A stretch of 64,000 nucleotides of DNA, from assembly GCA_016125225.1 (NCBI GenBank), contig WGME01000014.1, positions 62,001 through 126,000 on the forward strand. The letters are read 5' to 3'. Source of the DNA: a bacterium (GTDB lineage: Bacteria > Planctomycetota > Planctomycetia > Planctomycetales > Planctomycetaceae). This document shows, piece after piece, positions 54,679-63,039 of the stretch; positions within the stretch are counted from its first letter, which is position 1; each line of letters begins with the position of its first letter. The notes under the pieces are model-generated. The model was given only the letters and a program-made list of their open reading frames with translations, was not told where the DNA came from and did no database searches. Position numbers and translations under genes: made by a program.

Positions 54679-55965
54679 TCAAAACGGAGTCGGCAAGAGC
54701 AAGGCATGGTGCTCAAACAGCACCCGACGGCCGGCGGACCCGATCGCGGGCGTGAAAAACAGCAGAAATAAATAGATGCCCAGCAGCGGGACCAGCAATA
54801 ATCGGCACGGCCATCGCCAAAACCATCGGGCTTGGGTCTCGCGCTGACGGGCTTTGGCATAGGCCCAGCCGATGAGGATCTTCGCCGGGTAAATGGTCGT
54901 CACGAAAATGAGCGTCACAAACCACATCGCATCCTGGGGCGGAGCAGCGATTTTGAAGAGATACAGCGGTAAGGCCAGGGCATAGAGGAGCACTGTGGTC
55001 AGAAACCAGCCCACGGGTGCCCGGGCTCCCAGCTTGCGAACGAACTTCCAGTCCAGAAAGGCTCGCCAGCGCTGTTCAGCCGCGTAATGGGCCTGCAGAA
55101 ACGGTATCCAAGCGAGCACGGGCATTAAGATCGCGGCCCCCATTAAGGTCACAATCACCTGCCCAGGCTTGTCGACATCCCGCAAGAATCCGAACAACAT
55201 GGTCGGCACGAATAGCCAGGCAAACGTCCCGAGGAATCCCACGGCTCCCAGACGGAAATGGTGTGGGATTTTCAAAGCACGGGTAAAGTCCCGCACCGCG
55301 GTCGCTGCATTCTGGAGATAGCCGTCAGCCCGCCATTGCTGCCACATCCAACGCAGATTTTTGATCGGCCTGAAATAGCACCAGAACGAACCACCCCGCG
55401 CCAATGCGAGAATCAGATGGGCCGCCACTGCGGTGGACAAGAGCGTGAGAAAGGCGTTCCAACCGCGAGCCGCGGCGGACTCGGGCGAGATCGTGCGAGC
55501 ATCACTCGCCGCATCGGCAACAAACCGCACGATCAACAGCCAGAACCAGGTGCCAAACGCCATTCCCCCCAAACGTGGCGCCAGGGGCAATAGCGGCAAG
55601 GCATAGGTCAATTTGCCGGTGCGGGCCACTCGCCCCTGAGCTTCCAGCAGATATCCCAACGCGACAAAATTGACGATCGGAATCGCTGCAATCACAGCCA
55701 GCAGCAGCACCAGACTCGCCAACCCGAAGCAGAGCGAAGTGATCCAGCCAATCGCCTTCAACGGATGTTTCAATGGGTGCGGAAACGGCGGCAGTGAATC
55801 AAATGAATAGTATGGCTCTTCGGGTTCGAAGTCGGTGACCTGCAGTCGCAGTTCCCCCGTTTCGACATCTCCCGGGGAGGGCGGATCGCTGGTTGATTCC
55901 TCGGATTCCCACGGTTCCGACAATGTTTCGGAAGTCCTTGCATCAGGCACTGTTGGGGTTCTCAT
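54679..55965 (-). CDS. Polytopic membrane protein, DUF4013-like
   Basis: This protein of about 428 residues has an acidic, Ser/Pro/Glu-rich cytoplasmic N-terminus (about 1-70). It then has some seven hydrophobic segments, including CFGLASLVLLLAVIAAIPIV, FLTTVLLYALALPLYLF and LLLVPLLGIYLFLLFFTPAI. The segment IVNFVALGYLLEAQGRVART resembles the start of DUF4013-type membrane proteins. Function is unknown. The start is ATG 55965; a GTG at 55974 would add three residues. It lies 113 bases upstream of ribF on the same strand. Confidence 0.75.
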   Translation of the reverse strand: MRTPTVPDARTSETLSEPWESEESTSDPPSPGDVETGELRLQVTDFEPEEPYYSFDSLPPFPHPLKHPLKAIGWITSLCFGLASLVLLLAVIAAIPIVNFVALGYLLEAQGRVARTGKLTYALPLLPLAPRLGGMAFGTWFWLLIVRFVADAASDARTISPESAAARGWNAFLTLLSTAVAAHLILALARGGSFWCYFRPIKNLRWMWQQWRADGYLQNAATAVRDFTRALKIPHHFRLGAVGFLGTFAWLFVPTMLFGFLRDVDKPGQVIVTLMGAAILMPVLAWIPFLQAHYAAEQRWRAFLDWKFVRKLGARAPVGWFLTTVLLYALALPLYLFKIAAPPQDAMWFVTLIFVTTIYPAKILIGWAYAKARQRETQARWFWRWPCRLLLVPLLGIYLFLLFFTPAIGSAGRRVLFEHHALLLPTPF

Positions 55966-56229
55966 GAACGACACAATTGCGGCCTCAGACGGGAATTCTC
56001 ACAAGGACATGGTCACGGATCACAATATCACATTCGTTCCGTCGTAACTTTCCGGACCGTTCAATCGTGTCCTGGCAAAGACAGATACCCCGCAGATTTG
56101 GCACAGGTTGCACAGGAAGTGAAACTCCCGGCTGTTCCTCGTGGTATTCTTAGAATGAGACCCTGGTTGCCGCACAGGGAATAAGAACCGGGATTCACTT
56201 CAATCCTAGAGCGTCTCCGGGAGTCTATC

Positions 56230-57858
56230 GTGTCTTTGCGTCGTCTCTGGTCGAGTGTGGTTCCGCTGGGAATTGCCGCCGCGATTGTGCTGTTAGTCGC
56301 CGCGGCGGCTCGCAGCCCAGTGCATCCCGTTCCACCCGCCCCCGCTCCCGACCAACTCGCTGAGGCCGAAGCCGTCGTTGCTCAAGTCAACGCTTTGCTC
56401 CAGCAGCAATGGACTGACTACGGTGTCACACCTGCCGAGCCCGCCGACGAATTACAGATCCTGCGGCGACTCGCCTTGTCATTACATGGTTCGATTCCAT
56501 CTCTCGAAGAAATCCGACGGTTTGAGGCCGACGATCAACCCCAACGACTGGAACGCTGGACGATTCAAATGGTCCGCGACCGTCGTTTTGCGGATTACTT
56601 CGCGGCCCGGTTGGCCCGCAGCTTCATTGGGGCGGAAGGGGGCCAGTTCATCATTTTCCGACGCGATCGCTTTACGAACTGGCTCGCTGATCAAATCCAA
56701 TCGGGCCGGCCTTTCGACGACGTCGTTCGGGAAATGATCAGCCAGGAAGGCTTGTGGACTGGCGTGCCGGCGACGAACTACATCACCCAGGCGGTCGCGG
56801 ATGGGAATCTCGATCAGAACAAACTCGCGGGACGGACAGTGCGAGCTTTTCTCGGTCAACGCATTGACTGTGCCCAGTGCCACGATCACCCCTTTGCCGA
56901 TTGGAAGCAAGCGCAGTTTGAAGGATTGGCCGCCTGCTTTGGCGAAGTCCGCATCACGGGCACCGGGGTCGATGACAGTCCGGGCCGAACCTTCAAAGTT
57001 GAAGACCGCATGACTTTGGAAGAACGGGAAGTGGCCCCCAACGTTCCGTTCGGCAAACCGTGGTGGCCAGCATCGGGCTCGTATCGCGAACGGTTGGCGA
57101 CGTGGGTCACACATCCCGAAAATCGGCGGTTTGAACGGGCTATTACCAATCGCGTTTGGGGCCTGGTTTACGGACGTGCCTGGATCACTCCTGTCGACGA
57201 CCTACCGAATCCCTCCGAACCGGGAGAACCAACCGATCTGCTCGATCTACTGGGGAAAGACTTTCGGGAACACGACTATGACCTACGTCGGTTAGTCTAC
57301 CTGGCCACAGCCTGCGAGACCTTTCGAATCTCGTCAACTCATGCCGCGTACGAAACCGGAGACCGCATCGGCGATGTGGAAGAGAGTCTCGCCGCATTCC
57401 CGCTGGTGCGATTGCGTCCCGAGCAGATGATCGGGGCGATGTGCCAATCGGCATCGATCAAAACGATTGATCAGAACTCGCATCTGTTGACGCGGTTTCT
57501 CCGCTTCGTGCGGGAGCAGGACTTCATCAAAGAATATGGCGACCTGGGCGAAGCCGAACTTGAAGAACGCTCCGGAACAATTCCCCAAGCTCTGTTACGC
57601 ATGAACGGTCGCTTTGCCAACGAAGTCAGCAATGCCGGGCCGGTCTCGGCGAGTGGTCGCATCTCGGCGATGGCACCAACCAACGAGGCCGCCATCGAAA
57701 CGGCTTTTTTGTGCTGTCTCACTCGAAGGCCCACCGCTGAAGAATCAACGTTCTTCCTCGCCGATCTCAGCGGAGACGAACCTCGGGGCCGGGCACAAGT
57801 GATGGAAGACATTTTCTGGACGCTGTTCAACTCGCCCGAATTCAGTTGGAATCACTAA
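56230..57858 (+). CDS. DUF1549-DUF1553 protein
   Basis: This 542-residue exported or membrane-anchored protein starts with a hydrophobic segment (GIAAAIVLLVAAAARS) and a Pro/Ala linker. DUF1549 (about 55-260) includes IDCAQCHDHPFADWKQAQFE with one CxxCH. DUF1553 (about 290-535) has RFERAITNRVWGLVYGR and the DDLPNPSEPGEPTDLLDLLG segment. Unlike the two longer paralogues it lacks the N-terminal PSCyt1 CxxCH domain. The start is GTG with GGGAG seven bases upstream. The DUF1501 gene follows after two bases, the standard partner arrangement. Confidence 0.9.
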   Translation: MSLRRLWSSVVPLGIAAAIVLLVAAAARSPVHPVPPAPAPDQLAEAEAVVAQVNALLQQQWTDYGVTPAEPADELQILRRLALSLHGSIPSLEEIRRFEADDQPQRLERWTIQMVRDRRFADYFAARLARSFIGAEGGQFIIFRRDRFTNWLADQIQSGRPFDDVVREMISQEGLWTGVPATNYITQAVADGNLDQNKLAGRTVRAFLGQRIDCAQCHDHPFADWKQAQFEGLAACFGEVRITGTGVDDSPGRTFKVEDRMTLEEREVAPNVPFGKPWWPASGSYRERLATWVTHPENRRFERAITNRVWGLVYGRAWITPVDDLPNPSEPGEPTDLLDLLGKDFREHDYDLRRLVYLATACETFRISSTHAAYETGDRIGDVEESLAAFPLVRLRPEQMIGAMCQSASIKTIDQNSHLLTRFLRFVREQDFIKEYGDLGEAELEERSGTIPQALLRMNGRFANEVSNAGPVSASGRISAMAPTNEAAIETAFLCCLTRRPTAEESTFFLADLSGDEPRGRAQVMEDIFWTLFNSPEFSWNH

Positions 57859-57860
57859 TC

Positions 57861-59117
57861 ATGTTGCCATCGACACTGCATCGTCGTGATCTGTTGCGAT
57901 TCGCCGCGGGACTCGGGTTGTCATTCGCTGTGCCGGGATTGGATTTGCGGGCCGCGAACCGTCGTGGTCCAGAACGACCCAAGTCATTCATCCTGCTGTG
58001 GATGAATGGCGGTCCCAGCCAGTTGGAAACGTGGGACCCGCATCCCGGCACCACCATCGGCGGTCCGACACAGGCCATCCAGACCACGATTCCCGATTGC
58101 CAGATTTCGTCGGAATACCCGCTGCTGGCCGAGCAGTTGCACCGCGTCTCAGTCATTCGGTCGCTCACTTCCAAAGAAGGCGACCACGAGCGCGGCACTT
58201 ACGCTGTCCGCACTGGCTATCGTCCCGACCCGACCACGATTCACCCGGCACTCGGTGCGATTGCCGTGCATGAACTTCCCGATTCCGCTGTGGAGATTCC
58301 GCAGTTCGTCTCGCTGGGCGACCCCGGCTTCCCCTCACGCGGCGGGTATCTCGGCGATCGGTTCGATCCCTACCGCATTTTCAATCCCGGAGAATCGGGC
58401 CAGAACATCACCCCCAATGTCGATGACGAACGGCAACAGCGTCGGTTAGCCGCATTGAGAGTCACGTCACAGGCCTTCCGTCGCGGTCGAACGCAACGAG
58501 TCGAAAACACGCTGCATCAACACAATCTCGATGCCGCGCTGAAAATGATGACCTCTGACCAGCTGAAGGCGTTTTCGATCAAGGATGAAGCCGCCGAGGT
58601 GAAGCAGGCGTATGGTGACACTCCATTCGGCAAGGGTTGCCTTGTGGCGCGGCGGCTGGTTGAGCAGGGTGTGCGGGCCATCGAAGTGGCTCAGACTGGC
58701 TTTGACACGCACGCTGATAACTTCACCGGCCACACTCTGCGGGCCAAAATCATGGACCCTGCAATTGCGACGTTGCTGACCGAACTGGAAGAACGCGATC
58801 TGCTTGCCTCAACAGTGGTCCTAGTCATTGGCGAATTCGGTCGCTCGCCGGCGATCAATCCACTGGAAGGCCGCGACCATTGGCCGACCGGGTTTTCTTG
58901 TCTGGTCGGTGGCGGCGGTCTGCAAGCGGGGCAGGTCATCGGTGCCACCGATCCGGAAGGCAAAGAAAAGACCCCGACCGATCCCATCGAAATTCCCGAC
59001 CTGTATGCGACCATCATGCAGACGATGGGCATCGATTACGCCCGCGAACTCATCACGCCCATCGGCCGTCCACTCAAACTCAGCACCGGCACCCCGATCG
59101 AGCGTTTGCTCGGCTAG
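57861..59117 (+). CDS. DUF1501 protein
   Basis: This 418-residue DUF1501 member has a Tat-like start (HRRDLLRFAAGLGLSFAVPG). ILLWMNGGPSQLETWDPHP, VIRSLTSKEGDHERGTYAVR and the GDRFDPYRIFNPGESGQ region follow. VIGEFGRSPAINPLEGRDHWP and DLYATIMQTMGIDYARELIT close the protein. The ATG at 57861 directly follows the upstream TAA; a TTG at 57846 inside the previous gene is less likely. The stop TAG lies inside a REP-like element shared with 62984-63016. Paired with the DUF1549 gene as an operon; reaction unknown. Confidence 0.93.
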   Translation: MLPSTLHRRDLLRFAAGLGLSFAVPGLDLRAANRRGPERPKSFILLWMNGGPSQLETWDPHPGTTIGGPTQAIQTTIPDCQISSEYPLLAEQLHRVSVIRSLTSKEGDHERGTYAVRTGYRPDPTTIHPALGAIAVHELPDSAVEIPQFVSLGDPGFPSRGGYLGDRFDPYRIFNPGESGQNITPNVDDERQQRRLAALRVTSQAFRRGRTQRVENTLHQHNLDAALKMMTSDQLKAFSIKDEAAEVKQAYGDTPFGKGCLVARRLVEQGVRAIEVAQTGFDTHADNFTGHTLRAKIMDPAIATLLTELEERDLLASTVVLVIGEFGRSPAINPLEGRDHWPTGFSCLVGGGGLQAGQVIGATDPEGKEKTPTDPIEIPDLYATIMQTMGIDYARELITPIGRPLKLSTGTPIERLLG

Positions 59118-59146
59118 CCGCGAGGCAGAGCCGAGTGCTGCCTGAC
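59115..59146 (+). repeat. REP-like hairpin, TAGCCGCGAGGCA type, copy 1
   Basis: TAGCCGCGAGGCA (59115-59127) matches exactly 13 bases of the element at 62984-63016 read on the minus strand. Over 32 bases the two agree at 25 positions. AGGCAG (59123-59128) pairs with CTGCCT (59138-59143). One paired A-T of the other copy is G-C here, so the stem is conserved. The first three bases serve as the stop codon of the DUF1501 gene. Confidence 0.6.
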
Positions 59147-59212
59147 ATCGCCAATCGCTGATCCGACCGCGTAATCGCATCCCGTCTGTGTCGACGCTAC
59201 AATGCGGCGACA

Positions 59213-60112
59213 ATGACATCGCCTGTAGCGTCACCACTCGAAGAGACCGTGTTGATCGTCGGGGTGGGCCTCATCGGAGGGTCCATCGCGTCGGCGGTGC
59301 GAGCGCGCGGCGTAGCCCGGCGTGTGATCGGGCTGGGGCGTGATCAATCCCGGCTCAATGCGGCGGTCTATCGCGGCTTGCTGGATGCGGATTTCACTGA
59401 TCCCGTGGAAGCCGCGAAATCAGCAACGTTTGTAGTCGTCTGCACGCCGGTAACACGGATTATTGACGACGTGCGAGCGCTGTTACCGCATCTGCCGAAG
59501 TCCGCCCTCGTCACTGATGCGGGCAGCACGAAGCAGCGGATTGTCGCGGAGTTGGCAGATTTGGCGGACCAACAGCCGACATTTGTTGGTTCACATCCCA
59601 TCGCGGGGTCCGACAAACAGGGATTCGAGCACGCCGATGCGAACCTGTTCCTGCACCGGCTGTGTCTCATCACTCCTACGGTCCAGCATTCCACGGAAAC
59701 AGTCGCCCGGGTGGAACGCTTCTGGCAAGGCCTGGGGATGACCACGCAATTGATGGACGCCGCGATTCATGATGAAACTTTGGCCCGCACCAGCCATGTT
59801 CCCCATGTGGTCGCGGCGGCAATGGCCAATTCCATTCGCGAAACCGATTTGACTTTCACCGGGACTGGCTTCCGTGATACGACCCGCATCGCCGCCGGAG
59901 ACGCCGATCTGTGGACCACCATCCTGATGGAAAACACCAACGCCGTCCGCACGAGCATCGCCACGGTCCAAGAGCAATTAGCATTATTTGATCGAGCCAT
60001 GGCGAATGGCGATGCGAAGCAGTTGCGGTCATTGCTGGCGAGTGCCAAGAGCCTGCGCGATCAACTGTCCGAAAATGTCGAAGGCCCAATGACGAATGTC
60101 GAAAGAGACTGA
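59213..60112 (+). CDS. tyrA: Prephenate dehydrogenase
   Basis: This 299-residue NAD(P)-dependent enzyme of tyrosine synthesis has an N-terminal Rossmann domain with VLIVGVGLIGGSIASAVRA, VVVCTPVTRI and VTDAGSTKQRI. GSHPIAGSDKQGFEHADANLF, holding the catalytic His, and RTSHVPHVVAAAMA follow in the helical domain. FRDTTRIAAGDADLWTTILM ends the core. The last 13 or so residues (ENVEGPMTNVERD) have no family counterpart. They are encoded by a cluster of AATGTCGAA repeats that continues past the stop. hisS follows on the same strand. Confidence 0.93.
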   Translation: MTSPVASPLEETVLIVGVGLIGGSIASAVRARGVARRVIGLGRDQSRLNAAVYRGLLDADFTDPVEAAKSATFVVVCTPVTRIIDDVRALLPHLPKSALVTDAGSTKQRIVAELADLADQQPTFVGSHPIAGSDKQGFEHADANLFLHRLCLITPTVQHSTETVARVERFWQGLGMTTQLMDAAIHDETLARTSHVPHVVAAAMANSIRETDLTFTGTGFRDTTRIAAGDADLWTTILMENTNAVRTSIATVQEQLALFDRAMANGDAKQLRSLLASAKSLRDQLSENVEGPMTNVERD

Positions 60113-60160
60113 TCATGAAGTCGGCAATCTTTCGACATTCCGACTTCCTCATTCGACATT
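60074..60160. repeat. AATGTCGAA repeat cluster at the tyrA 3' end
   Basis: AATGTCGAA occurs at 60074-60082 and 60095-60103, and its complement TTCGACATT at 60131-60139 and 60152-60160. GAATGTCGAAAGA (60094-60106) pairs perfectly over 13 bases with TCTTTCGACATTC (60128-60140), forming a hairpin that contains the tyrA stop. Related words (TTCGGATTTC) continue to about 60185. This looks like a dispersed repeat, not a simple terminator. Confidence 0.7.
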
Positions 60161-60232
60161 GTTCGGATTTCGAGTTTCGGATTTCAACAAACCCCCTAGA
60201 CCATTCACTCTTGACCCAAGGACTCTGGTTTC

Positions 60233-61546
60233 GTGTCCGATAAACTGATTCAACCGCGCGTCCTCAAGGGGTTTCGCGATTACCTGCCCTCGACAATGCT
60301 GGTGCGCGAACGCCTGATGGACACCGCTCGCCGCGTCTTCCGCAGTTACGGCTTCAGTCCGATTGATACCCCTGCTCTCGAATACGCCGAAGTTCTCACT
60401 GGCAAAGGGGGCGAAGAGTCCGACAAGCAACTCTTCCGCTTCCAGGATCAGGGCGGCCGTGATGTCGCCATGCGGTTCGATCTGACGGTGCCACTCGCCC
60501 GGTTTGCGGCGTTGCATGCGTCTCAGCTCGGATTGCCGTTCAAGCGGTATCACCTCGGGACCGTCTGGCGCGGCGAGAACACGCAGAAGGGACGCTACCG
60601 TGAGTTCATGCAGTGCGATTTCGACACCATCGGCACGTTGTCTCCCGGAGCCGATCTCGAAACGCTGCTGGTGATTCATGATCTGCTGGTGGCTCTCGGT
60701 TTCGAACGGTTCACGATCCGCGTGAACAACCGCATGGTCCTGAATGGGCTGCTCGCGGCACAAGGGTTGTCCGACAAAACCGTCGGCGTGCTGCGATCGA
60801 TCGACAAACTCGCCAAGATCGGTGTCGAGAAGGTGATCGAAGAACTGGTCGAACGAGTCGGACTGACAACACCGCAAGCCGAAAAAGTGCTGTCGATTGC
60901 CCGCCCGGAAGCCACGCTGGATGACCTCGATGCGGCTCTCGTGGATAGTGAACTCGGTCGCACCGGCGTCGAACGTTTACGCACCCTGTTCGACACCGCA
61001 ACCGCCGCCGGAATTCCACGAGAGCGATTGGCACTGGATGTGTCTATTGCCCGCGGCCTCGACTATTACACCGGCACCATTTTTGAGACCTTCCTGAATG
61101 ATCTGCCCGGCATCGGCAGCATCTGTTCGGGGGGGCGGTACGATAATCTGGCCGACCTCTTCACGAAGGAAAAGCTGCCGGGCGTCGGTGCGAGTCTGGG
61201 ACTCGACCGCCTGCTCGCCGCGATGGAAGAACTCAATCTGCTCGGTGATGCTTCGACACCCGCCCAGATTCTGATTGCCTATTTCGATGCGAATCGGTTA
61301 GGGGATTACCACGCCCTCGCGCGCACGCTTCGTGAAGCGGGTTTCGGTGTCGAGGTTTATCCGGAAGCGGTCAAGCTCGGCAAGCAGTTGCAGTACGCCG
61401 ACCGCAAAGGCCACCGCATCGCCCTGATTGCTGGTTCTCAAGAGTTCGAACAGGCCGCGTGGCAGGTGAAGAACCTGAAATTGAAGACTGCCGAGGTGGT
61501 ACCAGCGGCCAACTTAGCCGCCTATCTCGCAACCAGCCTGCAGTAA
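60233..61546 (+). CDS. hisS: Histidyl-tRNA synthetase
   Basis: This 437-residue class II aminoacyl-tRNA synthetase charges tRNA-His. Motif 1 lies in RLMDTARRVFRSYGFSPIDTP, followed by ALEYAEVLTGKGGEESDKQL and MRFDLTVPLARFAA. GRYREFMQCDFDTIG is motif 2. ARGLDYYTGTIFE is the histidine-specific motif and SICSGGRYDNLADLF is part of motif 3. GVGASLGLDRLLAAM follows, and an anticodon-binding domain fills about 335-437. The start is GTG with AAGGA 12 bases upstream. A hairpin with a T-run follows the stop. Confidence 0.96.
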   Translation: MSDKLIQPRVLKGFRDYLPSTMLVRERLMDTARRVFRSYGFSPIDTPALEYAEVLTGKGGEESDKQLFRFQDQGGRDVAMRFDLTVPLARFAALHASQLGLPFKRYHLGTVWRGENTQKGRYREFMQCDFDTIGTLSPGADLETLLVIHDLLVALGFERFTIRVNNRMVLNGLLAAQGLSDKTVGVLRSIDKLAKIGVEKVIEELVERVGLTTPQAEKVLSIARPEATLDDLDAALVDSELGRTGVERLRTLFDTATAAGIPRERLALDVSIARGLDYYTGTIFETFLNDLPGIGSICSGGRYDNLADLFTKEKLPGVGASLGLDRLLAAMEELNLLGDASTPAQILIAYFDANRLGDYHALARTLREAGFGVEVYPEAVKLGKQLQYADRKGHRIALIAGSQEFEQAAWQVKNLKLKTAEVVPAANLAAYLATSLQ

Positions 61547-61558
61547 GTGGCGGCCCGA

Positions 61559-61615
61559 GTCTCACTTCTGCCAGCTGTTGGCGAACAGAAGCGAGACGAT
61601 CTCTCATCCTTTTTA
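61559..61615 (+). terminator. Intrinsic terminator after hisS
   Basis: GTCTCACTTCTG (61559-61570) pairs with CAGAAGCGAGAC (61586-61597) over 12 positions with one mismatch, and the loop contains a further GCCA/TGGC pairing. A TCCTTTTT run follows at about 61607-61614. It starts 13 bases after the hisS stop. Confidence 0.6.
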
Positions 61616-61804
61616 AGGCGATTTATGGCGATCATCTTGTCGCCATCTCCCTTTTATCCGCGAATGACCAAGAGTCATTACTGGATTCTATCGTGTCGGA
61701 ATGTGTTTCCGATAAACGACTTGCGAATTAAGCATAATTACGGTGATTTATTTTACTCATTGTCGAGTTGCAAGCAACGTGCGCCTTGGATAGCTTGTTG
61801 ATTC

Positions 61805-61819
61805 TGAGACTCAGTCTCA
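61805..61819. promoter_or_regulatory. 7-1-7 palindrome, Fur-box-like
   Basis: TGAGACT, one base, AGTCTCA: a perfect 15-base palindrome about 130 bases upstream of the DUF1559 gene. Its 7-1-7 layout and TGA...TCA ends match the architecture of Fur-family sites, though the inner bases differ from the E. coli consensus. Regulator identity is inference. Confidence 0.4.
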
Positions 61820-61881
61820 ACGCCAGCCGTCCTCGTGACAAGCCAGCTGAAGTTGCCTGCCAGCCAGTCCCGGTGATGGTC

Positions 61882-61917
61882 GAATCTGGATCGCGACATT
61901 GTGGTCGCGGCCGATTC
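61882..61917 (+). promoter_or_regulatory. Nested hairpin in the DUF1559 gene leader
   Basis: GAATC (61882-61886) pairs with GATTC (61913-61917), and inside it GCGAC (61893-61897) pairs with GTCGC (61904-61908). This is a two-tier stem ending 28 bases before the ATG. It could be a structured 5' leader affecting translation or RNA stability. The internal bulges make it only moderately stable. Confidence 0.35.
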
Positions 61918-61945
61918 CTCCTGAAACTTCGCGGGAAATTCATTC

Positions 61946-62962
61946 ATGGCAGCTTCCTCATCGCGCCGGTCGCGCGGTTTTACCCTGATCGAATTGCTGG
62001 TGGTCATTGCCATCATTGCGATCCTGATCGCTCTGTTACTTCCTGCGGTGCAGCAGGCCCGTGAAGCGGCCCGGCGGACCCAGTGCAAGAACAACCTGAA
62101 GCAAATCGGGATCGGGATGCACAACTATCTCGATACTTACACCGTCTTTCCACCGGGAGGCACGTGGCCATTTCCCGTCAATGCGGCGGGTTCGGTTGGT
62201 GGGCCGTTCTCACCGCAAGCCCGCCTGCTGCCCTATCTGGAGCAGGCGAATCTCTCGAATCTCATCGACTTCAGTCGCCCTTATGGCGATCAACCGACGG
62301 TCTCCAAGGTGCGGATTGCCCCTTACATCTGTCCCAGCGAAGTGGAAGATCATCTGACTTCGAATGGGAATCACTGGCCGTTCAGTTATGCGGCCAACGC
62401 CGGCACATGGTTCATTTTTGATGCTGCCACCCAGATGATTGGCGACGGGGCCTTCGGACAGAATTCGAAGTTCTCAACCAAGGACTTCACCGATGGCACA
62501 ACGAATACTGTTGTGTTTTCTGAAGTGAAGGCCTTTCAGCCCTATGTCCGCCCGAATGCCGATCCGGCATCGATGGCAACCCCTTCCACACCCGCCGACA
62601 TCGGGCTGGCTGCCGGACAAACGGTTCGTACCAGCGCACATACCGAATGGGTTGAAGGTCGATCTCCGCAATACAGTTTCACGACCACCTTCGGGCCAAA
62701 TGTGCGTTTCCCTTACACCGACACGGCCACAGGCAATGTTCTGCCGAGTATCGATTACATCTCTCGGACGGAGGTAGGAGCCCCGACAACCGGCACCGGT
62801 GCCCGCACCTATGCCGCAATCACCACCCGCAGTTTTCACACCCAGATTGTGAATAGCCTGCTATGCGACGGGTCGGTCCGAAGCATCTCCGAGAACATCG
62901 ATTTCCTCGTGTGGCGATCACTCGGAACACGAGGCGGTGGAGAAGTGCTCAGCGAGTTCTAA
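61946..62962 (+). CDS. DUF1559 pseudopilin-like protein (H-X9-DG)
   Basis: This 338-residue protein has a type IV pilin/type II secretion prepilin N-terminus. [28 protein letters not shown] has the cleavage site before Phe, Glu at +5 and a long hydrophobic helix. [20 protein letters not shown] follows. The body is the DUF1559 domain, and it ends with [19 protein letters not shown], in which His and Asp-Gly are nine residues apart (the H-X9-DG motif). Planctomycetes carry dozens to hundreds of these surface or secretion-linked proteins; their function is unknown. GGGAA nine bases upstream supports the ATG. Confidence 0.95.
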   Translation: MAASSSRRSRGFTLIELLVVIAIIAILIALLLPAVQQAREAARRTQCKNNLKQIGIGMHNYLDTYTVFPPGGTWPFPVNAAGSVGGPFSPQARLLPYLEQANLSNLIDFSRPYGDQPTVSKVRIAPYICPSEVEDHLTSNGNHWPFSYAANAGTWFIFDAATQMIGDGAFGQNSKFSTKDFTDGTTNTVVFSEVKAFQPYVRPNADPASMATPSTPADIGLAAGQTVRTSAHTEWVEGRSPQYSFTTTFGPNVRFPYTDTATGNVLPSIDYISRTEVGAPTTGTGARTYAAITTRSFHTQIVNSLLCDGSVRSISENIDFLVWRSLGTRGGGEVLSEF

Positions 62963-62983
62963 ACTTTTCTCAGCGGTTACGAA

Positions 62984-63016
62984 GCGAGGCAACGTTCGGC
63001 GTTGCCTCGCGGCTAA
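62984..63016 (-). repeat. REP-like hairpin, TAGCCGCGAGGCA type, copy 2
   Basis: GCGAGGCAACG (62984-62994) and CGTTGCCTCGC (63000-63010) are perfect 11-base arms around TTCGG. On the minus strand the element begins TTAGCCGCGAGGCA, as does copy 1 at 59115 apart from the first base. It lies between the convergent DUF1559 and ettA genes and could also stop transcription from both sides, although there is no T-run next to it. Confidence 0.65.
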
Positions 63017-63039
63017 ACGGTCAACGTACATCGGGTCGC

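Larger units (their letters stand above)
61547..61945. other. AT-richer intergenic region before the DUF1559 gene
   Basis: About 400 bases with no supported gene; an 84-codon open frame here has no recognisable content. It holds the hisS terminator, short hairpins (ATGGCGA/TCGCCAT near 61626-61654 and TCGGAA/TTCCGA near 61697-61713), a TGAGACT-C-AGTCTCA palindrome, and a nested hairpin just before the DUF1559 gene. The AT-rich stretch 61725-61770 is the likely promoter area. Confidence 0.55.

Noticed and set aside
56097-56112. Sigma-54-like TTGGCACAGGTTGCAC upstream of the DUF1549 gene
   Set aside because: The GG and GC dinucleotides are eight bases apart instead of the required ten, so it is not a usable -24/-12 promoter.
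61547-61801. 84-codon open frame after hisS
   Set aside because: It runs through the hisS terminator hairpin, has no ribosome site and no recognisable protein features.
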